Of a stretch of 64,000 bases of DNA, positions 25,341 to 34,417 are shown piece after piece (position 1 is the stretch's first letter; each line of letters begins with the position of its first letter). This DNA is from Candidatus Amoebophilus asiaticus 5a2 (GTDB lineage: Bacteria; Bacteroidota; Bacteroidia; Cytophagales; Amoebophilaceae). The position numbers were made by a program, and so were the translations under genes. The DNA lies in NCBI RefSeq assembly GCF_000020565.1, contig NC_010830.1, forward strand, positions 1,654,001 to 1,718,000, read 5' to 3'. The notes beneath the pieces are model-generated. The model searched no databases. It was not told where the DNA came from and saw only the letters and a list, made by a program, of their open reading frames with translations.

Positions 25341-26929
25341 AATAATTTCACTACTTCTATATGTCCTTTTTCAACTGCTATGTATAATGGAGGATCATCC
25401 TCATTTAAAGGATGATACATACCATTTACATCAGCCCCATGCTCTAGCAGCAACCTTACAAGTTCTGTATGTCCTTTTTTAGCAGCTGCATACAAAGGAA
25501 CTTGATTCATATCATTTATATTAGCCCCATGTTTTAGTAACAACTTTACAATTTCTACATGTCCTTTTCCAGCAGCTATATATAAAGGAGACTTTGAGCG
25601 TTGACTTATGCTACTTTTCGTATTTACATCAACCCCATATTCTAATAACAATCGCACAATTTCTACATATCCTTTCCTAACAGCTATATGTAACGGAACC
25701 TCTCCAAGCCTATTCTTAAGTGATAAAGGCAATCCACGGTCATTCATAAGTGAAAGAGATACATAATTATCTAGAAATGGAGGCAATCCATTACCACCCG
25801 TAAATAAAGGCGTAAATAAAGGCAATGTATAGTCACCCATAAATGGAAGCAATCCTTGATCACTCGTAAGTGGATTAGTTTCTTGTTGTTCTTTTTGCAA
25901 TAACAACTTTATAACTTCTAAATGTCCTTCTCTAGCAGCTAAGTGAAATGGGGTTTCGCCCGAATCATCCCTCTCTCTTATGCTAGCTCCTTGGTGCAAT
26001 AATAGCTTAACCAACTCCACATTACCTCCTTCGGCTGCAAAATTCAATAAAGGTCTTCTAGATAAAGAAGAAGTGTTAAAAATACCTCTATCATTAGTTA
26101 TTTGACGTTCTTGTAATAGTATAAATACTTCTAAGTTACCCTTCTTAGCAGCTAGTTCCAGTGGTGTAATTTTTTTCTTACTGCAAACATCAACCTTGAA
26201 CCCTTCATCCAACAACCTTAGGATTAACTTTAGGCTACCTCCTTTTGCTACAGTATGCAGTAAAGTATTACCATTATAATCTAAAGCATTTTTATCAGCT
26301 CCATATGCTATTAGCAAATTAAATATTTGCAAATCACCGCTTTTGGCAGCTGCGTGTAATGGCAACTGACATTTTGAATTCACAAGGTTTATCTTTGCAC
26401 CACGAGTTAACAATTCCTTTGCGATTTCTATATTGCCGTATTTAATTGCTAGACACAAAGGATTCATATATTTAAACAAGCCCTTAGCACTAGAACATCC
26501 TTTTAATGATTCTATGCTAGCTCCTTTTTCTATCAACAGCTTTATTACTTGGTTATAAGGCTTCTGTAGAGACTGAATACTTTTATAAACAAGGCTGTTC
26601 GTGCCAATATCTTTAGCATTAGTATTAGTAAGAGAAATACCTATAGCCGACAACTGTTTACCCAATAGTATATTAGCTTGTTCAATAGCTATATGCAAAG
26701 CTGAGTTGCTATCTGAATCTATAAAATTGATATCAGCTCCTAACGCTAATAAGCGTTCTATCTCTTCTTGGTCCCAATTTATAATAGCTTCATGCAACGG
26801 ATAAATAGTTTTCGACTTTAACAAGCCAACTACTTCTTCATGCTGGTTTTTGTGCGCTTTGTAAAGTGCATTTAGCCCATTATTATCCTTAGCATGAATA
26901 TCTGCTCCCCTTGCTATTAATAAATCCAC
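25319..26929 (-). CDS. Ankyrin-repeat protein, frameshifted from F-box gene and truncated by IS
   Basis: About 13 ankyrin repeats (for example NSKCQLPLHAAAKSGDLQIF, then LEVIKLLLQKEQQ), all helix-turn-helix units with TPLHLAA-like cores. In-frame ankyrin coding continues upstream past the nominal GTG at 26929 to about 27018 (DGWVTPLHLAAEKGNYSIV), where the F-box frame ends one base out of register, so both belong to one ancestral gene. The last repeat breaks off after EVVKLL, and the final residues ELLRKR and the stop codon come from the terminal repeat of the IS at 24355-25340. It probably acts by binding host proteins if the fused effector is made. On its own it has no signal peptide. Confidence 0.85.
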   Translation of the reverse strand: MDLLIARGADIHAKDNNGLNALYKAHKNQHEEVVGLLKSKTIYPLHEAIINWDQEEIERLLALGADINFIDSDSNSALHIAIEQANILLGKQLSAIGISLTNTNAKDIGTNSLVYKSIQSLQKPYNQVIKLLIEKGASIESLKGCSSAKGLFKYMNPLCLAIKYGNIEIAKELLTRGAKINLVNSKCQLPLHAAAKSGDLQIFNLLIAYGADKNALDYNGNTLLHTVAKGGSLKLILRLLDEGFKVDVCSKKKITPLELAAKKGNLEVFILLQERQITNDRGIFNTSSLSRRPLLNFAAEGGNVELVKLLLHQGASIRERDDSGETPFHLAAREGHLEVIKLLLQKEQQETNPLTSDQGLLPFMGDYTLPLFTPLFTGGNGLPPFLDNYVSLSLMNDRGLPLSLKNRLGEVPLHIAVRKGYVEIVRLLLEYGVDVNTKSSISQRSKSPLYIAAGKGHVEIVKLLLKHGANINDMNQVPLYAAAKKGHTELVRLLLEHGADVNGMYHPLNEDDPPLYIAVEKGHIEVVKLLELLRKR

Positions 26930-27000
26930 TATGCTATAATTACCTTTCTCGGCTGCTAGGTGTAACGGAGTAACCCAGCCATCGTGATATATGTTGGGAT

Positions 27001-27978
27001 TTAACCTAGATAAAGTAGCTTTCTTATTTTACGTATATCGTCCTTTCTGATCGCATCCCGTACCCGATTAAATAAAATATAGTGTACGATATGGCTAAAC
27101 TTCTTGTTGACTAAATTGTACTCATGTTTAATTAACTCCTCATTACTTAAACAGTTTAATACATGGCATAAAACTTCTTCGGGCAAACTATTGAATGTAG
27201 CTTCTTCTACTGCTACCCTATTTTGCTTAACCTGCCTTACACATTTTTCTTCTTCTCTGTCCAATTTACGTTTTCCTCCCCCATATAAACCTTCAGGCTT
27301 CCCTATATACACATATCCTTTTTGTCCTTGTTTTGCAAAATGCACATCTATATACCGCGATGCTATCTTCTTATCCAAATTCCCTAAACCAGCTACGCTA
27401 AAGCCTCTTTCTATATATACAGTTAACCGATGAGCCCTACTTAAAAAGCCTTCTCGTTCTATTGCCAAAGCTTGTCTTTCTCCACCTTCTTGGTAAAATT
27501 CTGTCTTATAACCTTGTTTTGATATAAATGTCCCCTTGCATAGTGTAGCAAACTCTTCATTTATCTGGTGTTTAGGTGAATATATCTTAACTCCTTTAGT
27601 AGTATTTGTACGAGGACTCTTCTCTATGTTCTCGGCTGGCTTTTTAGTTGTAGACGGCGTAGGGTAGGTAGCAGAAGCAGCTGTTGGTCGTACCTGCTTG
27701 TCCTTTGTAAGGGGTATCTGTCCGCCTTCTTGGTTAGCCGATAAAGGAAAAGAGGTTATTGTACCTTCTATTCTACTTTTACTTACCTCTGTTGTTGATA
27801 AAGCGGATGAAACAGCACGCTTTGAAGTGATTATTTGACCAGACAATCTAGAACGAGAAGGTAGTTGTAAAGTATTAGGCACATTGCCTAAACCTGTGCA
27901 GCTCTCCAAAAACACACCTATCATTAAAAGGATAGACACTAGTTTATAAAGTAACTTGTAGTTTCTTTTTGGCTTCAT
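27001..27978 (-). CDS. Lipoprotein with shared module and F-box (N-terminal part of F-box/ankyrin effector)
   Basis: 325 residues from the ATG at 27978, chosen because MKPKRNYKLLYKLV starts a signal peptide with lipobox LESC (Cys27). A Ser/Thr/Pro-rich linker leads to the shared module at about 145-235 (GYKTEFYQEGGERQ to GLYGGG), then a basic patch and an F-box at about 261-305 (FNSLPEEVLCHVLNCLSNEEL). F-box domains bind Skp1 and recruit targets to host SCF ubiquitin ligases, so the likely job is host manipulation. The end IRKIRKLL reads like the start of an ankyrin helix, and the frame is lost three codons later. Confidence 0.85.
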   Translation of the reverse strand: MKPKRNYKLLYKLVSILLMIGVFLESCTGLGNVPNTLQLPSRSRLSGQIITSKRAVSSALSTTEVSKSRIEGTITSFPLSANQEGGQIPLTKDKQVRPTAASATYPTPSTTKKPAENIEKSPRTNTTKGVKIYSPKHQINEEFATLCKGTFISKQGYKTEFYQEGGERQALAIEREGFLSRAHRLTVYIERGFSVAGLGNLDKKIASRYIDVHFAKQGQKGYVYIGKPEGLYGGGKRKLDREEEKCVRQVKQNRVAVEEATFNSLPEEVLCHVLNCLSNEELIKHEYNLVNKKFSHIVHYILFNRVRDAIRKDDIRKIRKLLYLG

Positions 27979-28277
27979 AACATACCTCTTTAAACAAGGA
28001 CACATATAAATTAAGAGGCCAACAATGTACTTCTTTTTCTATAAAAGCAAAAGCAACTAAGCATATCGTACACCCCTATTTAACAGTTTTCTTAAAGCGT
28101 TTTCTTGCCTAAAGAACTAACTAAATTCTCTCTATTTCTAGACATTATTAGCCCCTTAATATTTGTATAGATTGATCATTATACATTATAGAGCAAAAAT
28201 TGTATTCTTAATTATCAAAGATTATTCCCAGCAGCTTATTTATAGAAGTAAACGTGGTCCAAAAGTATCATATAGTA

Positions 28278-30434
28278 TTATCCAACCAACCATAAGTCAA
28301 CAGTCCTTTTAGAAATATCACAAGCTTTAATTTCAACTTCTACCAAATCGCCTAACTGGTAAACCTTTTTAGTGCGCTCCCCTACCAACTTAAATCCTTT
28401 TTTATCCAGCACATAGTAGTCGTCTGTCAAATCAGACAAGCGAATCATTCCCTCACACAGGATATCCAAGAGTTCCACATAAATGCCCCACTCCATCAAG
28501 CTACTTATAACACCTTTTAAACGTTTTCCCTGTAAAGTTTGCATTAACTCTACCTGTTTATATTTGATAGAAGCACGTTCTGCATCTGCAGCCACGCGTT
28601 CACGTTCAGAAGCATGTTGGCATTTCTTCTCATATATAGCTTCTTCAAAATAAAATTCACCTTTCAGATATTTTTTAAGCAACCGGTGTACTAATAAGTC
28701 AGGATAACGCCTAATAGGAGAAGTAAAATGAGTATAGTGTTCAAAAGCCAGCCCAAAATGAGGTTTAGCTTCTGTAGTGTATAATGCTTTAGCCATTAGA
28801 CGAATGGCTAGCGTCTGTATAATATGGGCCTCGGGCTTACCAGCCAAACCTTCAGAAAGCACATTAATAGATTGGGCAATTTCCTGTGGTTCAGCTTTAA
28901 TAGAATAACCAAACTGCTTAACAAAAAGCGCAAAATCTCCTAATCTTTCTAAATTCGGTTGATCATGCGTTCTATATACAAAAGTAGGAAATTGTTTACC
29001 TTGCTTCATACGTCGCACATGTAAAGCCACCCGTTTATTGGCGAGTAACATAAACTCTTCAATAAGCCTATGGCTATCTTCGCTTACTTTGGGAAGTATA
29101 CTCAACGGCCTACCTTGCTTATCTAGCTGAAATTTAACGCTCGGCGTATCAAAATTAATGGCCCCACTTTTAAACCTATCAGCACGTAATTTCTTAGCTA
29201 AATTGTTTAACGTGGTTATTTGCTCATGCAAGCTGTGGGTTGGCTGTGTAATCGCTTGTTGAGCTTCCTCATAACTAAGACGCTGGTCTGAGTGAATAAC
29301 CGTTTCCCCAAACCATTCATGGTGCAAACTCCCTTGTTTGTCCAGCTCAAATACAGCCGAAAACGCAGGTCTGTCCTCATGAGGCTTCAAAGAACAAAGC
29401 TCATTAGAAAGCCTTTCCGGAATCATAGGTATAGTTCTATCAACTAAATATACAGATGTACCACGTTCAAAAGCTTCCTGATCAACCAGGCTATTTTCTT
29501 GCACATAATAACTCACATCAGCAATATGTACGCCTACTTCGATATGGCCATTGGGCAATATTTTTAGTGATAGAGCATCATCAAAATCCTTGGCATCCTC
29601 CGGATCAATAGTTATTGTAAATACTTCTCTAAAATCCTTCCTTGCAGCTATCTCTTCTTTAGGAATATCGATTGATATAGCTGACGTTTCTGCTAATACA
29701 TTTTCAGGAAACTGAGTAGGCAAGTTAAATTCAGCCATAATGGTATGAATTTCTACATCATTTTCACCCATAGGGCCAAATACTTCTATTATTCTTCCTT
29801 CTGGATTCTTAGAAGTAGTAGGTCTTTTAACCAATTCTACAACTACCCGATCATTATGCTTCGCTTTTTTTAGATTTTCTGGCCTTACAAAAATATCATA
29901 ATGCATACGCCTACTAATAGGTAACACAAAGGTTACTGATCCTTGCTGCTGTACTGTCCCTACCCACTTATTCTTATTCTGCTCCAATATTTCTACAACA
30001 CGACCCACTGGGTGCCCTTTTGTACCATTTTCTTGTTTTGTAATAGCTACCTTAACGACATCTCCATCTAGTGCATAAAGTAAATCTTTTTGGCGTACCA
30101 ATACATCTTGCTGTCCATCGCCTACCACAACATAAGCATAACCAGGATTTACATAATCTACTTTACCCACTACATAAGGAAGCTTGTCTATGTTAAAAGG
30201 CACTAAAAACTTACCCCTGTCACGGCGTTCAATAGCTCCTTGTATGACTAGGTCGGCCAGCGCTTCTTTAATATTTTCTTTAGACAAATTACCTTTAAAA
30301 TGCTTGATCAAGCTACTAAAAGTGAAACCTTTTCCAGCAGCAGCTTCCAAGAATGCTAGCAACAAACGGTGCTGATCAGGCAAACGAATATTGTTGTGTT
30401 TTTTTGCTTGTTTATTTTTTTGTTTTTGAGACAT
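28278..30434 (-). CDS. rnr: Ribonuclease R
   Basis: 718 residues, a processive 3'-5' exoribonuclease for structured RNA. N-terminal winged-helix and cold-shock domains (to about 240), RNB catalytic domain with TIDPEDAKDFDDALSLK near 280 (metal-binding Asp residues) and YTHFTSPIRRYPDLLVHR near 590, then a C-terminal S1 domain (GVISSLMEWGIYVEL). Architecture and length are normal for RNase II/R proteins. Monocistronic. Confidence 0.95.
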   Translation of the reverse strand: MSQKQKNKQAKKHNNIRLPDQHRLLLAFLEAAAGKGFTFSSLIKHFKGNLSKENIKEALADLVIQGAIERRDRGKFLVPFNIDKLPYVVGKVDYVNPGYAYVVVGDGQQDVLVRQKDLLYALDGDVVKVAITKQENGTKGHPVGRVVEILEQNKNKWVGTVQQQGSVTFVLPISRRMHYDIFVRPENLKKAKHNDRVVVELVKRPTTSKNPEGRIIEVFGPMGENDVEIHTIMAEFNLPTQFPENVLAETSAISIDIPKEEIAARKDFREVFTITIDPEDAKDFDDALSLKILPNGHIEVGVHIADVSYYVQENSLVDQEAFERGTSVYLVDRTIPMIPERLSNELCSLKPHEDRPAFSAVFELDKQGSLHHEWFGETVIHSDQRLSYEEAQQAITQPTHSLHEQITTLNNLAKKLRADRFKSGAINFDTPSVKFQLDKQGRPLSILPKVSEDSHRLIEEFMLLANKRVALHVRRMKQGKQFPTFVYRTHDQPNLERLGDFALFVKQFGYSIKAEPQEIAQSINVLSEGLAGKPEAHIIQTLAIRLMAKALYTTEAKPHFGLAFEHYTHFTSPIRRYPDLLVHRLLKKYLKGEFYFEEAIYEKKCQHASERERVAADAERASIKYKQVELMQTLQGKRLKGVISSLMEWGIYVELLDILCEGMIRLSDLTDDYYVLDKKGFKLVGERTKKVYQLGDLVEVEIKACDISKRTVDLWLVG

Positions 30435-30672
30435 ATTATATCTTGTAAGGTATGGGTATATGTTTTACATGAAGAAAATTCAGCAATCATATTACTCAGA
30501 GTATAAATGTAGGGATATATTAGGGAATGCCAAATCATACAGGGGCTAAAACTAACTTACCAACATTTACAGTAAAGATTTATTATAATTGAATTACTAA
30601 AACATTTTTGATTTTCTGGGGGCTTTTAACTAAAATTGTAACAATTGTATTTCCTCAACTTTTAAAACAACT

Positions 30673-31458
30673 ATGAGAAATTTTTTTCCTTTAGTATGCC
30701 TGCTTGTAATTAGCATGATAACTAGTTCTTCAGCTATAGCACGCCCTAAAAAAGCTAATACTACTTCTAGAGCTACTACTACCAAGAAGCAGCCAGCAAA
30801 AGCTACACAATCCAATGCAAAAACTCTAAAAGCTGAGTTAAAAGAATGGGGGAAGCGTAAAAAATCTTTAAAACCCCTACAATTAAAAGAGCTTATTGAA
30901 GAAAATCATAAGCTTAGAATGCAAAATCAAACACTCAATACAAATGTAAAAGACCTGAATGGAAGTATAAAAGGTTTAGAAAGCAAGCTTAGAGAAACCA
31001 TTAAAACAGAGTTAATGCGAGAAAAAGCCAATGCTGCCGTAAGAGACTTAGCCGAATTGCCAGAAGGCAGCTATACAGTTGACAAAGCTACAGGACAAGT
31101 ATTTATTGGTGGAATATTGGATGAAAGATACGGGGTTGATAAAGAAACAGGTGTACCATTTATCAAAGGAATTCTTTTTAAAGTACAAATAGGTGCTAAT
31201 AAAGACTTAGATCTAAAAGAAGTACTGGTTGATGAAGTACATCATGAAAATTTAGAACAAGAAAAGGACAATAATCTATATAAGTACACAATTGGTCATT
31301 TTAGAAATTACTGGGAAGCTAATAAACTGAAGAAAGGATTAAGAGCTATGGGTATAAAACTAGCTTGGATAGTACCTTATAAAGACGGTAAACGTGTGCT
31401 ATTGAAAGAGGTATTACCTGTTGTAATAGAACAAAAGAACAAGAAAAAGGCTAAATAG
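30673..31458 (+). CDS. Secreted coiled-coil protein with SPOR-like C-terminus
   Basis: 261 residues. Signal peptide (ending about SSAIA-RP), a basic Thr/Lys-rich stretch, a coiled coil (ELIEENHKLRMQNQTL to about 110), then a SPOR-like region (FKVQIGAN, YTIGHFRNYWEANKLKK). Similar Cytophagales proteins are annotated as ezrin/radixin/moesin family, a label without functional weight. SPOR domains usually bind denuded peptidoglycan glycan at division sites. A strong terminator follows. Confidence 0.65.
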   Translation: MRNFFPLVCLLVISMITSSSAIARPKKANTTSRATTTKKQPAKATQSNAKTLKAELKEWGKRKKSLKPLQLKELIEENHKLRMQNQTLNTNVKDLNGSIKGLESKLRETIKTELMREKANAAVRDLAELPEGSYTVDKATGQVFIGGILDERYGVDKETGVPFIKGILFKVQIGANKDLDLKEVLVDEVHHENLEQEKDNNLYKYTIGHFRNYWEANKLKKGLRAMGIKLAWIVPYKDGKRVLLKEVLPVVIEQKNKKKAK

Positions 31459-31520
31459 TGTTGTTACTACTAACCATAGAAAAAACAATTATATTTAATA
31501 TTATACCCTTCTCTTTTCTC

Positions 31521-31566
31521 AAAGCTTTACTAAAAATTAATCAGTAGTTTTTAGTAAAGCTTTTTA
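31521..31566 (+). terminator. Rho-independent terminator
   Basis: Arms AAAGCTTTACTAAAA and TTTTAGTAAAGCTTT form a perfect 15-bp stem with a loop of about 13 bases, followed by more T. It lies 60 bp after the SPOR-like gene. Confidence 0.8.
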
Positions 31567-31654
31567 AATAAACATTAAGAACATTCCCTTTCTTCTATAT
31601 ATCTTTTTTAAATTAGGTACGACTTTCATAAAAATTAATAATAGTTACACGCCT

Positions 31655-32938
31655 TTGGTACCAGTATATATTTTACTAGCACTCGCTATAGGCCTCCTAA
31701 TAGGTTGGCATATAACATCTTCTTACTTAAAAGTTCAAACCAAATCTTTACAGACCCAGCTTAGTGGTACACAACAGCAATTAGAAGAAACCAAACTAGT
31801 ACTTTCTCAAGCACAAGCACAAGAATTACAGCTAAGCACCCAGCTAGCCAAGCTAGAAACTATTAACAATAATCTTGCTACTCAGTTAACAGAGCAAAAG
31901 CAAGAAGTAAATAAAATGGAAGAAAAGCTCTCTATACAATTTAAAAATTTAGCTAATGAGCTATTGGAAGAAAAGAGCAAAAAGTTCACTGCCCAGAATA
32001 AAGAAAACTTAGAAGCACTACTAAAACCACTTGGCGAGCGCATACAAGCTTTCGAAAAACAGGTAGAACAAACCAACAAAGAAGATTTAGAAAGAAATGT
32101 AGCCCTACGTACGGAAATTACTAGACTGTATACCCTTAATATGCAGATTACCAAGGAAGCAGAAAACCTCGCAAAAGCAATCAAGGGAGATACAAAAACA
32201 CAAGGTAATTGGGGAGAGTTTATTCTGGAAAGTATATTAGAGAAGTCAGGACTTATCAAAGACCGAGAGTATGTTATACAAGCTTCGTTTGTTACTGAAG
32301 AAGGAAAAAGGTATCAGCCCGATGTAGTTATCAAGCTTCCTACAGAAAAACATTTGATTGTTGACGCCAAAGTTTCCCTTATTAACTATGAGCAGTTTTT
32401 TAATACAGAGCAAGAAGAAGAAAAAGTCCAACAATTAAAAAAACATCTAAGTTCAGTTAGAAGACATATTAGTTCGCTAAGCGAAAAGAATTACCAAGCG
32501 GAATATAGCTTACAAGGGCTCGACTTTGTTATTATGTTTATTCCCATAGAACCTGCATTTAGCCTGGTTGTGCAGCATGACCATGCAATTTTTAGTGAAG
32601 CATATGAAAAAAATATTATCATTGTATCTCCTTCTACCCTCATTGCCACACTAAGAACTATTTCGAATATTTGGAAACAAGAGTATCAAAATCAAAATGC
32701 CTTAGAAATAGCTCAACAGAGTGGAGCTCTATATGATAAATTTGTAGGGTTTATAGAAGACCTCAAGCAAATAGGACGGCAACTAGACATAACCCAAAAA
32801 TCTTATGTAGAAGCCATGAAAAAGCTATATGATGGCAAAGGCAATTTAGTAACCCGCGTAGAAAAAATAAAATCTTTAGGCGCTAGGGCTACCAAGGCAA
32901 TAGACCAGCAATTACTAGATCGAGCAGAGGTAAGGTAA
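31655..32938 (+). CDS. rmuC: DNA recombination protein RmuC
   Basis: 427 residues beginning at TTG (31655), the only sensible start before the membrane helix ILLALAIGLLIGWHI. A long coiled coil (about 20-140) precedes the RmuC nuclease-like domain: KTQGNWGEFILESILEKSGL, HLIVDAKVSL, FVIMFIPIEPAF. RmuC limits DNA inversions and rearrangements, notable in a genome so full of repeats. Full length, monocistronic. Confidence 0.9.
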   Translation: MVPVYILLALAIGLLIGWHITSSYLKVQTKSLQTQLSGTQQQLEETKLVLSQAQAQELQLSTQLAKLETINNNLATQLTEQKQEVNKMEEKLSIQFKNLANELLEEKSKKFTAQNKENLEALLKPLGERIQAFEKQVEQTNKEDLERNVALRTEITRLYTLNMQITKEAENLAKAIKGDTKTQGNWGEFILESILEKSGLIKDREYVIQASFVTEEGKRYQPDVVIKLPTEKHLIVDAKVSLINYEQFFNTEQEEEKVQQLKKHLSSVRRHISSLSEKNYQAEYSLQGLDFVIMFIPIEPAFSLVVQHDHAIFSEAYEKNIIIVSPSTLIATLRTISNIWKQEYQNQNALEIAQQSGALYDKFVGFIEDLKQIGRQLDITQKSYVEAMKKLYDGKGNLVTRVEKIKSLGARATKAIDQQLLDRAEVR

Positions 32939-33080
32939 ATAGAAAGAAGTAAAATCGACTAAGTAATTGTGCCAAAAGTGAAATATGTTAAATTTATAGC
33001 TAAAAATGTACCTGTTCTCTTGTATGCGTTCACGGGCGTACTACGTTTAAAATGAGCCAAAAACACATATTTTATTTAAT

Positions 33081-33988
33081 AGACCTCTTTCGAAACTTAA
33101 ATTGAGAGTTCATAATTATGGATTGCGGCTATTAAATTAAACCTAAGGCCAAAGCGTTTTCTTCTATTACGATATCTATCAGAAAGGATTTTAAAGCGTT
33201 TAAGCATGGCGATAACATTTTCATTAAGTACCCTTTGGCTGGCTAATAGGGCATTGCTTCTTCTCTCCTGTTTAGTTAAAGGGTGCTTGCGAGTTCGCTT
33301 TTTAGGAAGTTTTGTTTTCGCATGTAGTTTGTTTAAACCCTGATAGCCTGTATCTGCTATTACTTCTATTTGTTGATTAATGCGAACTTTAGACTCTTTG
33401 AACAAGCGAAAGTCATGCCGTTTTCCATTTGTAAAACTGGTGCATATTACTATTTTGCTTTGCTTGTCGACAATAAGTTGACTTTTGAGTGTATGCCTTT
33501 TTCTTTTTCCAGAGTAAAAGTGTCTTTGCTTTTTTTAGGTCGCTCAATAGGGCTTTCTGTAGCATCTATTAGTATAACCTCATACCCACACTCACTTTTG
33601 CGTAGGGCTTTCCTACCAGGCAGAGCAAAGGCTGGATGCTTGATTAAAGTGTTTTCTATCCACTTTATTCCCTTGTATGCACTACTCTCACTAATGCCAT
33701 AACTTTGTGCTATATGAAAATAAGTGCGGTATTCCCTTAGATATTCTAAAGCCATTAACAACTGGTCTTCCATACAAAGTTTATGCTTACGCCCACCGCG
33801 GGTCCTTTTCTGTATGTTAGCTTGGTTAAGTATAGCTATCATTTTGTCAAATGTAGGACGTTTAATACCTGTTAAACGACGGAATTTCTCTTCTTCTAAC
33901 TCCTTTGTTTGCTCATATTTCATGCTTATTGCCTCTTTTTACACCCAATTTACTCATTTTTTGTAAATCCTAGTTTCGAAAGAAGTCT
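33081..33988 (-). mobile_element. Second ISL2-group (IS5 family) element
   Basis: 908 bp with inverted ends AGACCTCTTTCGAAACT and AGACTTCTTTCGAAACT and the target repeat AAT (33078-33080, 33989-33991). A different lineage from copies A-D but with the same target preference. Confidence 0.85.
33097..33923 (-). pseudogene. IS5-family transposase with a frameshift at an A7 run
   Basis: From 33923 the HTH part (EKFRRLTGIKRPTFDKMI) and the first Asp (VILIDATESPIERPKK) are in one frame. At the A7 run just after ERPKK the correct reading continues one base back (KKQRHFYSGKRKRHTLKSQ, then VIADTGYQGLNK and VLNENVIAMLKRF). One extra A would restore the whole protein of about 275 residues. Either a lesion or slippage decoding; all catalytic positions are present. 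Confidence 0.8.
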
Positions 33989-34417
33989 AATAACTACCTA
34001 TAAAAACTATTGCTTATGGTTAGTATATGGTTGATTTTATAGCTGCTTCATGTTTTATTCTTAGCAATCAGATACCTCTTTATACTTAAAATAACGTGTT
34101 CTAGCATTGGCAGACCCGTGAATGCGTACGTTTTCTTAGCTTTGTAGAGTAAGGTCAGGTAAGGCAATAAACCTAAGAGAACGGGTATGCGTTTATATAT
34201 ATTTCTTGCTAATAGAGGGTTGTCTTCTTACTTTTCCTGATTGTGGATCCAGTTAAGTTTCACCCTTATTAACTATATCATAGGTAATAGGCTAGGCATG
34301 ACATTTAAAAGTGAAGATAAGCTAGCAGTAGCATAAAGTTTTTGGCTGATTAGATAATCCCTGTACAGATCAAAAAGCTTTGTTTCCATTTTACCTCCTT
34401 ATAGTTAGTATATTATT
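33989..34417. other. 430-bp gap, no gene recognised
   Basis: Non-coding between the IS and the Sel1 gene. A few GC-richer stretches around 34130-34180 suggest remnants of an older element, but nothing can be named. Confidence 0.3.

Noticed and set aside
33989-34417. Possible gene in the gap before the Sel1 protein
   Set aside because: Stops in all frames and no recognisable segment; at most a remnant.
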